Positions 1 to 7,092 of a DNA stretch of 35,736 nucleotides are shown piece by piece. The first letter of the stretch is position 1, and every line of letters starts with the position of its first letter. The notes under the pieces are model-generated. The model saw only the letters and a list, made by a program, of their open reading frames with translations, was not told where the DNA came from and did no database searches. Where the stretch lies: positions 1-35,736 of the forward strand of contig WGNO01000044.1 in assembly GCA_016124525.1 (NCBI GenBank), in the 5' to 3' direction. Origin of the DNA: Nostoc sp. RI_552 (GTDB lineage: Bacteria; Cyanobacteriota; Cyanobacteriia; Cyanobacteriales; Nostocaceae). The position numbers were made by a program, and so were the translations under genes.

Positions 1-35
1 AACGGTCTGAGGATGTCTTTGACAATCTTGGGAAA

Positions 36-54
36 TGAATTTATAATCATTATC
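36..54. promoter_or_regulatory. Fur-box-like palindrome
   Basis: The 19 bases match the classical Fur consensus GATAATGATAATCATTATC at 14 positions, with an unbroken 12-base match over the right half (ATAATCATTATC, 43-54). It lies beyond the end of hgdA, so the gene it might control would be outside the window to the left. The surrounding DNA is AT-rich, so a chance match is possible. Confidence 0.35.
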
Positions 55-76
55 AATTATTCTATTTTAATACTTC

Positions 77-110
77 GCCCAGAATTTACCATATTTTGGG
101 CTATTTTTAT
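77..110 (+). terminator. Possible intrinsic terminator
   Basis: GCCCAGAA (77-84) pairs with TTTTGGGC (94-101) to give an 8-bp stem containing one G-T pair and a 9-base loop. TATTTTTAT follows on the plus strand. It could end a plus-strand gene left of the window, or serve hgdA on the minus strand, although the minus-strand 3' flank is not T-rich. Confidence 0.35.
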
Positions 111-219
111 CACCTCTTTCTTAACATTCAACACTTGTGGTATACAGGTAATCCAATACTCAACTTAGGAGGATTTTTGTGCATATAATACAATGTCATG
201 TAAAAGTGAAAACTAGCTT

Positions 220-1209
220 TTAAATATCATTGTTTTGCAGCCATTCTTGGGTGATTCGTAAACCATGTTCTAAGTCAATTTTTGGTTTATAATCTAACAA
301 GTTTTGTGCTTTAACAATGGAATAAGCATGAGGACGACTCATGAAATCTACAGACTCTGGGAGGATATCAGCTTTTTTGCGAAAAAGTTTTTGTCCCTGG
401 GCGCGAAGTTTGAGAAATAACTTCATTTCATCTTTGGGTAAAGACATGGGCGCAGCTAAACCTGCCATTGCTGCCAAACGGATAAAATACTCTTTCCAAG
501 AGGTTTTTTCACCGTCAGTAATGTTAAAAATTTCGCCGTATCTTTCTTTTTCTATGGCGAGAAAAACAGCATCAATCAAGTTATCGACATACACATGATT
601 CATGACTCCTTGACCATCATTAGCATAAGCAAATAATTTTTGGCGCATCATCAAAATAGGTCTTACCACCCAAGGAATACTTCCCGGCCCATAAACATCT
701 CCAGCACGAATAATGATGACACCAAAATCTGGGGGGGAATTTAAGGGTAAAAGTTCAGTTTCGGCTTCTATTTTTGTCTGACAGTAAGGGTTATTCTCAC
801 CAGAGAGAGTTCCAGCCTCTGTAATACCATCTGCATAATTAAAGCCGTAAACCAAGACACTAGAAAGATGAACAAAAGTTTTTACACCAGCATTTTTAGC
901 AGCTTTAGCCATATTGACAGTACCGCCAACATTTACGGTATGAAACTCTTTAATTGTGCCAGCTTCTTGAGCAATTTGGGCTGTATGTAAAACAACATTT
1001 ACACCCTGACAAGCTTTTTGGGCAATGTTAGCATCAATAATGTTACCAACAATTATTTCAATGCCCAAATTTTGTGCTGTTTTATTCACTTCAGTAGAAG
1101 TTTGTAGTCCCCGAACCTTCATTCCTTGGGCCACAGCTAATTCAGCTGCACGCAAACCGATAAATTCATCAATACCAGTGATTAAGAGAGTTTTGTCTTG
1201 CAGGTTCAT
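220..1209 (-). CDS. hgdA: HgdA-like NAD-dependent epimerase/dehydratase of the heterocyst glycolipid pathway
   Basis: This is an extended short-chain dehydrogenase/reductase of about 329 aa. In Anabaena PCC 7120 the equivalent gene, third in hgdB-hgdC-hgdA, encodes a UDP-galactose 4-epimerase needed for a normal heterocyst glycolipid layer. The N-terminal Rossmann loop reads TGIDEFIG, so the middle glycine of the usual TGxxGxxG is Glu. The catalytic parts are intact: HLSSVLVYG supplies the Ser and YCQTK is the YxxxK motif. I chose ATG at 1209 (MNLQDKTLLITG); the frame opens further upstream only at a TTG (1230), and neither start has a good Shine-Dalgarno site. It lies 105 bp after hgdC on the same strand. 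The family and the three-gene order are secure; the exact sugar substrate is inferred from the homologue. Confidence 0.85.
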   Translation of the reverse strand: MNLQDKTLLITGIDEFIGLRAAELAVAQGMKVRGLQTSTEVNKTAQNLGIEIIVGNIIDANIAQKACQGVNVVLHTAQIAQEAGTIKEFHTVNVGGTVNMAKAAKNAGVKTFVHLSSVLVYGFNYADGITEAGTLSGENNPYCQTKIEAETELLPLNSPPDFGVIIIRAGDVYGPGSIPWVVRPILMMRQKLFAYANDGQGVMNHVYVDNLIDAVFLAIEKERYGEIFNITDGEKTSWKEYFIRLAAMAGLAAPMSLPKDEMKLFLKLRAQGQKLFRKKADILPESVDFMSRPHAYSIVKAQNLLDYKPKIDLEHGLRITQEWLQNNDI

Positions 1210-1314
1210 GGAGGTATAGGTGATGTACAAATTAGGTGATTTGACTTGAATAACTAGTCTTAGGTGACAATGCTGTGATTTAGAGAAGGCAAAACTGGCC
1301 GATAAGTTAAATAA

Positions 1315-2493
1315 CTAGAAAATATCAGCCGGGTCTGCGGAACGAAGTTTATTAATAGCCAATGACCCGGAAGTGATGCACATCAAAACTGCTGAAACTA
1401 AAACAATGATGGCATTATTACTAGTCATCATGATGGGTAACTTAGTGGCCTCCATGGCAAAACTATATAAGCCTATGGAAAAGATAAATCCGGGGATATA
1501 ACCTAACAAAGCTAGGATTAATGCTTGTTGAAAAACTACATTTAATAGATATCCATTGGCATATCCGATAGCTTTTAAAGTTGCGTAGGCAATTAATTGA
1601 TTAGCAATATTGCTGTAAAGAATTTGATAAACAATTACTACACCAACCACAGAAGCCATTGTCAGCATCAGGTTAAGTATAAAACCAATGGGTGTTCTCA
1701 CTGACCAATAGCGTTTCTCAAAATCAATAAAGCCTTGACGGGTAAAAATTTGCACATCATTAGGTAAAGTAGCCGTCAATTTTTGTAAAACTTGTTCTGG
1801 GTTGGCATCAGGATTGATAGTGATAACACCGATATCAATCATGTCTGCCGGACGAGTGTTGGGATTGATTCTGAGAAAAGTTGAATCACTGACAATTAAA
1901 TTACCATCTACACCAAAAGAAGGGCCTAAGGTGAATAAGCCACCTACTCTGACTCTATAACCAATGGGAGCATCAAAGGCAAATATTTCAATTGTTTGCT
2001 CAATATTTCCAGCATCAAAATTTTTAGCGATGGGGCCGAACTCCGGGCGGGAAATTCTATCAAAAAGGACAATATCAGGAATTTTGAGTTTGTCTAAGTT
2101 TTCGGCAACTTCTGGTATATTAAGTACGGATTTCCCTGGGTCGAAACCAATCACATAGATGGAATATTTTTCGCCAGTGGCGGGATTTTTTAATTTGGCA
2201 AATTGCAAATATATGGGGCTAACTGACTGTACACCATCAAAACCTAAGGTTTGGTATAAACGACTGCGGGAAAAACTTTGAGTTGCAGTCAAAGATTTAT
2301 ATTGTGAACTAACTAAGAATAAATCGCCTCGGAGATTTTGATGCAGTGCAGTAGCACTAGAATAAAGTGCATCTTGAAACCCAAGTTGGATAAATGTCAA
2401 TAGCACAATAAAAGTAATGCCAGCTACAGCCACGAGAAACCGAACTTTTTGCTGGGCTAGCTGTAGCCATGCTAAAGGAATTTTAAAATTCAT
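1315..2493 (-). CDS. hgdC: HgdC, DevC-like ABC exporter permease
   Basis: A 392-aa inner-membrane permease of the DevC/MacB (FtsX-fold) class. It has one N-terminal membrane segment (about residues 18-40), a large periplasmic domain of roughly 220 aa, and three C-terminal membrane segments (about 265-375). The N-terminus (MNFKIPLAWLQLAQQKVRFL) is characteristic of DevC proteins. In heterocystous cyanobacteria HgdB and HgdC work with a TolC-type outer-membrane protein in depositing the heterocyst glycolipid layer. It lies 144 bp downstream of hgdB and 105 bp upstream of hgdA, which suggests co-transcription. No DevA-type ATPase gene is adjacent, so the ATPase must come from elsewhere or be dispensable. 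It is named hgdC rather than devC because of the neighbouring hgdA and hgl cluster. Confidence 0.88.
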   Translation of the reverse strand: MNFKIPLAWLQLAQQKVRFLVAVAGITFIVLLTFIQLGFQDALYSSATALHQNLRGDLFLVSSQYKSLTATQSFSRSRLYQTLGFDGVQSVSPIYLQFAKLKNPATGEKYSIYVIGFDPGKSVLNIPEVAENLDKLKIPDIVLFDRISRPEFGPIAKNFDAGNIEQTIEIFAFDAPIGYRVRVGGLFTLGPSFGVDGNLIVSDSTFLRINPNTRPADMIDIGVITINPDANPEQVLQKLTATLPNDVQIFTRQGFIDFEKRYWSVRTPIGFILNLMLTMASVVGVVIVYQILYSNIANQLIAYATLKAIGYANGYLLNVVFQQALILALLGYIPGFIFSIGLYSFAMEATKLPIMMTSNNAIIVLVSAVLMCITSGSLAINKLRSADPADIF

Positions 2494-2637
2494 GGTTGAA
2501 TACCATTTTGGATGTTGTTTTCAAGAATTCCAGAGTCCTTGGGATTGCTGGGTTCTACTTGTAATGACCTATTATGGGTAATTTCCGGGATTTGATATAA
2601 AATCAAAACTAAGCCCAAAAGATACAGAGGAATCTTG

Positions 2638-3840
2638 TTAGATGTGAATGGCAACATCTACTTGTAAGTTAGTTAAACGCGCTACTCGTTGGCTATCTGC
2701 ATGGTCATTAATGCTAATTTTTACCTCAACTATTCTGCGGTCTGTATCTGCTGCGGGATTAAGACTGAAAATGCTTTGTCTGTCAACTTGCCAACCAATT
2801 TTAGTGACGGTTCCCTCAATTTTTCCGGGAAAGGCATTGCTCGTAATGGTAGCTTTCTGTCCTACATTGACCTTTTGAATATCAGTTTGATAAACTTCTG
2901 CCACTACATACATTCGAGATATTTTACCGATCTCAGCAAATCCATTAGTATTAATTACTTCTCCAGTTTTGGCGTGAATTTTTAAAATTTGACCATTGAT
3001 AGGAGATTTGAGGTAAGTTAATTCTTTGTCTGCTTGTGCTTGTTTGATGGCAGTTAAAGCACTTTTAACTTCAGTTTCTGCTAGTTCCACATCAACAGTA
3101 CGTACTTGGCTAATACTGTTCAGTTTGGCTTGGGCTTCTTGAAGTTGGTTTTGTAAAGTGTTTTGAGTTCTGTTGAGGCTGGCTTTAGCTTCTTGGAGTT
3201 GCTGTTGTGCAGTTTTGAGTTGCAAAGCTTTACTATCTGCTACGGAGGCGGAAACAGCACCTTGTTTGTATAGTTGCTGATATCGGTTGTTCTCCGTTTG
3301 GGCGTTTTCTAGTTCAGCTTGGATGCGATTGATTGTGGCTTGTTGAGCAGCTACCTCTCCTTTTAATTGTGACTGTAAACGAGCGATGGCGGCTTTTTGG
3401 GCGGCAATATCTCCGGGTTTAGCTCCAGATTTGACTTGTGCTAGTTTAGCTTTAGCAATTTCTAGTTGATCTAACCTTTGTTCCAAGGCTGTTGTGGATC
3501 GATGATAATTTTCTAAATATGCCAATACTTGCCCTGCTTTAACTTCTTGTCCTTCCTTCACTAAAGTTTTTTCTACGCGCACACCGTTGATTGAATTGGG
3601 CGCAGACAAATTAGTTACTTCGCCTTCCGGTTGCAAACGTCCCAAAGCTGTAACCGCAAGTTTGGCAAGGGTACTGTTGGTTAACACCTCTGGGGCTGTT
3701 GTGAGTTGATAGCTCAAGGGATTTTGTGAAAAGCTATAAAAAGTTACTAATCCAGTGAGTAAACTGATAGAAGTTGCCACAATTACCCGCCACCGACCTA
3801 GGGGTTGTGGGATTAACAGGCGTTTTTTGTGTGCTGCCAT
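2638..3840 (-). CDS. hgdB: HgdB, DevB-like membrane fusion protein (periplasmic adaptor)
   Basis: A 400-aa HlyD/DevB-family adaptor that would bridge the permease HgdC and an outer-membrane TolC-like channel. One N-terminal transmembrane anchor lies at about residues 16-35. A biotinyl-lipoyl-like half-motif (VRVEKTLVKEGQEVKAGQVL) is at about 87-106. A long Gln/Ala/Lys-rich coiled-coil hairpin spans about 115-255, followed by the second lipoyl half and beta-barrel (SPINGQILKIHAKTGEVI onward). The hairpin length is like that of DevB proteins. It is the first gene of the minus-strand set hgdB-hgdC-hgdA, and the 613-bp gap upstream must hold its promoter. Heterocyst expression is expected from the homologue but not shown here. 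Confidence 0.88.
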   Translation of the reverse strand: MAAHKKRLLIPQPLGRWRVIVATSISLLTGLVTFYSFSQNPLSYQLTTAPEVLTNSTLAKLAVTALGRLQPEGEVTNLSAPNSINGVRVEKTLVKEGQEVKAGQVLAYLENYHRSTTALEQRLDQLEIAKAKLAQVKSGAKPGDIAAQKAAIARLQSQLKGEVAAQQATINRIQAELENAQTENNRYQQLYKQGAVSASVADSKALQLKTAQQQLQEAKASLNRTQNTLQNQLQEAQAKLNSISQVRTVDVELAETEVKSALTAIKQAQADKELTYLKSPINGQILKIHAKTGEVINTNGFAEIGKISRMYVVAEVYQTDIQKVNVGQKATITSNAFPGKIEGTVTKIGWQVDRQSIFSLNPAADTDRRIVEVKISINDHADSQRVARLTNLQVDVAIHI

Positions 3841-4453
3841 ATTTTTATTCCAATTGTACTATGCCAGGGGAGAGCCTAAATGGCTATATCATTTGAATAC
3901 AATAGTGAATGCAATAAACTGATGTGGAAATTAACCAGGAGGATTTTTATCTCTGTGGTTTTACCTTCAGTGATTTGAAAGGTGTAATTAGTTCTATATA
4001 AGGTTGTACGCTTGTACAGCTGCTTTAAATTACTAGATTAACCGGAAACCTAATGGTGGCGTTACTCCAAGTCTTTCTTAGTTTTATCCTACTTTGACAG
4101 CGAATCAAGTAGTGTAAAGTACAATATGGCTAATCAAAAGGACTAAATCTTTAAGTGAAGGAGGGGCTGGGAAAAATTAAGTAGGAAAAGTTGACTAAGC
4201 TTGTTCCTAAGTATTGCAAAATCTTCTGATATTGTCAATCGGTTGTTGGGTATTGGGGATGATAAAAATTTGGTGGTAAAGAAGATAGAATGGTTGTATG
4301 TAAACTTTCTGCTAGAAGCGCCAAAGCTGAAAATTTCTTCACTTGCCATTAAACATTTGTGCCGAACCATTGTAGAGACTTGCTAGGGAAAGTGCCTACA
4401 TTTTTTGTCGAGTATACTAATGCAATGACTGATTGCACTGAAGAATAGTAATT
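3841..4453. other. Divergent intergenic region hgdB / ParB-like gene
   Basis: This 613-bp region separates two divergent genes and should carry both promoters. I see no convincing gene: short frames at 4143-4370 (minus) and 4201-4386 (plus) overlap each other, and neither has a ribosome-binding site or a recognisable protein. GTA-N8-TAT at about 3985-3998 is one base short of an NtcA site and is not called. The one well-defined element is the palindrome next to the ParB-like start, listed separately. Confidence 0.5.
4413..4437 (+). promoter_or_regulatory. Candidate -10 box and operator palindrome of the ParB-like gene
   Basis: TATACT at 4413-4418 fits a -10 hexamer. It is followed at once by TGCAAT-GACTG-ATTGCA (4421-4437), a perfect 6-bp inverted repeat with a 5-bp spacer, ending 16 bp before the ATG at 4454. 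A palindrome across the expected transcription start is a typical place for a repressor site, possibly for the ParB-like protein itself. No good -35 box was found, so the promoter call is tentative. Confidence 0.4.
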
Positions 4454-5788
4454 ATGCCTATAGTGCCTATAGACGAAATTCGCATTGGTAGTAACCGCCG
4501 TCCAGTCAAGGGGGATAAGGTTAACGAGTTGAAGGAGTCGATTAAAACTAATGGTTTATTAAACCCGATTACGGTAGATGAAAAACTGAATTTGATTGCT
4601 GGACTGCATCGCTTGACAGCTTGTAAACTGTTGGGGCTAAAAACAGTTGAGTGTCATATTGTTAACTATAACAATGCTGATCAATCCCGGTTGGCGGAGA
4701 TTGATGAAAATTTGATTCGCAATGAGTTAGAACCACTAGAGCGTTCGGAACTCTGGTTTGAGCGAGACCAAATTTTAGAGCGCATGGGTTTAAGAGCCAA
4801 AGTTGGAGATAATCAATACACAGCCAAAGGTAGTGAAACCGTTTCACCACCTTTAAAGCGAACTGTGGAGTTAGCTAAAGAAGTTGGCTACTCTGAACGC
4901 ACCTTTCAACACGGTAAGCAGATTGCTAAAAGTATTCACTCAGAAGTTAAAGAAATAATTAAAAGTTCTCCCATTGCCGATAGTCCTACAGCACTGCTGA
5001 ACATAGCTAGGGCTGGTAGTCAAGAACGTTTATTAGCTGAAGCATCTCAAAAGGCTTGGGAGTTAGCGGAGGCTAAGGGAGATGCAGCAGAATCAGCAAA
5101 GCAGGCTAAATTAATCGTGGAAGCTAGGGGGAAGCAAAAAGAGTTACAGCTTCTCGCATACAAAAGTGCTATGGCGCAACGAGAAGCTAAATTGACGCTG
5201 AAAAAAGGTGAACGCCAACCACAATTAGACATTGCTAATGATGAACTTGGGGTGAAAGTTGGTGAAGAATGGATGTTAGGAAGGCATTTAGTTTATTGTG
5301 ATCATACTGCTAGTTCAAAATTTAGAAACTTGTTACCATCAGATGCAGCTTTAGCCATCGCCACTCTGTCCCATACTTGGGAGCACAATTATTTGGTAGA
5401 CGAGGCGCGGGTTGTGGCGGTGCTCCGTTCTCAGGGTCAGATTTATCATTTTTATCGCCATAGCCAAATGCCCTTTCAATATGAATTAGTTCTAGGTAAT
5501 CTTTATGTGGGAATTTTTTCTCATCAATCCATATCTCAACCACAGACACCAATTAATATTGACGGTGTAGAGGGTATTGTTAACTACTTAATTAATTTGT
5601 ATACCAATCACAATAATTTTGTCATTGCTCCGTTTATGGGAAACGGAGAAATTCTCATTGCTTGCGAAAGAATGGGGCGGATCTGTTTTATTGGCGATGA
5701 AAATCTTCAACTGGTGCATCGGGGAATGATGCGCTGGCAAAGATGGACTGGTAAACTACCGCAGAAAATTGGTTCAATTGATTTATAG
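4454..5788 (+). CDS. ParB/Srx-domain protein fused to a degenerate DNA N6/N4-methyltransferase domain
   Basis: 444 aa. Residues 1 to about 100 are a ParB N-terminal (ParB/Srx-like) domain, with a helix like KVNELKESIKTNGLLNPITV and the signature LIAGLHRLTACKLLGLKTVEC. A helical, probably DNA-binding middle follows, and an Ala/Glu/Lys-rich helix spans about 180-260. The C-terminus aligns by eye with phage/plasmid ParB-methylase fusions: GEEWMLGRHLVYCD corresponds to the usual GD.W.LG.HRL.CGD start, and NGEILIACERMGRICFIGDE to GSGSTLIACE.LGR....E. The catalytic D/N-PP-Y motif expected after the first strand is absent (SHTWEHNY stands there), and the SAM loop is altered (FMGNGE for FGGSGS). Methylation is therefore unlikely. 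It lies between the divergent hgd genes and the hgl cluster; its role is unknown. Confidence 0.8.
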   Translation: MPIVPIDEIRIGSNRRPVKGDKVNELKESIKTNGLLNPITVDEKLNLIAGLHRLTACKLLGLKTVECHIVNYNNADQSRLAEIDENLIRNELEPLERSELWFERDQILERMGLRAKVGDNQYTAKGSETVSPPLKRTVELAKEVGYSERTFQHGKQIAKSIHSEVKEIIKSSPIADSPTALLNIARAGSQERLLAEASQKAWELAEAKGDAAESAKQAKLIVEARGKQKELQLLAYKSAMAQREAKLTLKKGERQPQLDIANDELGVKVGEEWMLGRHLVYCDHTASSKFRNLLPSDAALAIATLSHTWEHNYLVDEARVVAVLRSQGQIYHFYRHSQMPFQYELVLGNLYVGIFSHQSISQPQTPINIDGVEGIVNYLINLYTNHNNFVIAPFMGNGEILIACERMGRICFIGDENLQLVHRGMMRWQRWTGKLPQKIGSIDL

Positions 5789-6502
5789 TTGACTCACAAA
5801 CTTATTGCTAAATGTGTAACTGCTTTGTCAGATATTAAAACAGGGAACAGTGAACAGGGAACCTAGATGGTGTCAAAGTTTAGGGAATTCATAACAAATC
5901 AATTTTGTTTATTATGCACTGTCCTATAAATTGATATTTGCTTTATTCATTACCATTATCTTATATAGGTATTTTTATGTTTAAACATTACCGAATTTTG
6001 ACATTCAATTGTGATGTTATGCCAACAAAATTCAGATTAGTCCGGTTGTGAACTATGTAATAATTTGAGTTTAGCTTCATGTATTGGACATACATACTAA
6101 TTGTCAATCAATGCTTTTACAGGAATTTATGCAAATTCTGAGTCTGATATTTTAGTTATTAAATATACTTGGATATAGTTTATTTTTCAAAAACCCTACT
6201 AGCAAGAATCTAGCTTTTTTATAAAAATACTTTAAACAAATGATTTAGTTTCTGTGAATCATGCTATTCTTTTTATTAATTCAAACCTTTGAGAGCGGCA
6301 AAGGAAATTAGTTATTTTGTGTAAATTTGAAAAAGCAAAACTAAACCTAACCGCCTTGGCATCACCCTATAAGTGTGTGAGTTTTGCTTGCTGAAAAGTG
6401 CATTAATTCGCAATTCAGGGTAATGTTTTTTCTGTAACGAAGTTGTCAACTTTTCTGAGTCAAATTGCTTAAAATAAATTATCCTGGACGCTGACACTGG
6501 CT
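5789..6502. other. AT-rich intergenic region
   Basis: These 714 bp hold no gene I can support. CAAATCAATTT (5895-5905) and AAATTGATATTTG (5928-5940) form an imperfect stem. A short STRR-like relic (AACAGGGAACAGTGAACAGG) lies at about 5840-5860. A 61-aa minus-strand frame at 6312-6497 has no supporting features. Confidence 0.5.
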
Positions 6503-6781
6503 ATGGCATTTATCAAGATACAGAACGTTGTCATTAACACCAGCTACGTAGCTGCGGTTAGGCTAGATACTCAAACTAGTTTGGGAGAAAAAAGCGTTTC
6601 TGTCCTAGTAGCTACTCCTCAGTTTACCTTAATTCAGTGGGATACAATTGCTCAAAATCTCTGTGATTACGAATGGATAGAATTCACTGGTCAAGCAGCT
6701 AATGTACTCCGAGACTATTTTACCAGTTTCAACAACGTTATTGACCTCTTGCCTCAACATCAAGAATCCATTGTTGGATAA
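6503..6781 (+). CDS. Small conserved-looking protein upstream of hglE
   Basis: A 92-aa protein starting MAFIKIQNVVINTSYV. It has beta-rich alternating hydrophobic residues in the first half and an acidic/aromatic segment (NLCDYEWIEF) before a C-terminal helix. It resembles small proteins that cyanobacteria use to set a short hydrophobic patch on membrane or plasma components, but I recognise no named family. There is no clear Shine-Dalgarno sequence before the ATG. Its place between the ParB-like gene and hglE matches the small genes that precede hglE in Anabaena PCC 7120. No signal peptide is visible and no function is assigned. Confidence 0.6.
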   Translation: MAFIKIQNVVINTSYVAAVRLDTQTSLGEKSVSVLVATPQFTLIQWDTIAQNLCDYEWIEFTGQAANVLRDYFTSFNNVIDLLPQHQESIVG

Positions 6782-7007
6782 CATTATTTCACAAATGCTG
6801 TATGCCGAAATGCCTGAAAATCCTGAAAGCATGAATTAATTGGGGCAAAACAGCAGTTATCGTGTTGTGTTGATTGACAAACAAGCAGTTACAGGATATT
6901 TCATCGAGAGTGAAGTACACAAAGGTAGGATGTCCACGGCATCAGATTAATAATGTGCAAATATGTTGAAAATGTGTACTTCCTATAGTTGCCAATTGCG
7001 ATAGATT

Positions 7008-7068
7008 ATACCAATTTTTAACAGTCAGATAAAATCTGAATTCTTAATTAAAAATTAGGAATTGGTAT
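7008..7068. repeat. Nested inverted repeat upstream of hglE
   Basis: ATACCAATT (7008-7016) is the exact reverse complement of AATTGGTAT (7060-7068). Inside, AATTTTTAA pairs with TTAAAAATT, and the centre contains CAGAT-AAA-ATCTG. The ATACCAATT/AATTGGTAT pairing is a common ending of small dispersed palindromes in Nostocales. It ends 25 bp before the first possible hglE start, so it would lie in the leader or promoter. Confidence 0.55.
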
Positions 7069-7092
7069 TGGGCAACGGAAATTACTGTAGCT

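Noticed and set aside
3985..3998. Near-match to an NtcA site (GTA-N8-TAT) upstream of hgdB
   Set aside because: One base off the consensus in AT-rich DNA, and no suitable -10 box was verified at the expected distance.
4143..4386. Two overlapping short frames between hgdB and the ParB-like gene
   Set aside because: They lie on opposite strands over the same DNA, lack ribosome sites and resemble no family. The plus-strand frame opens at a TTG.
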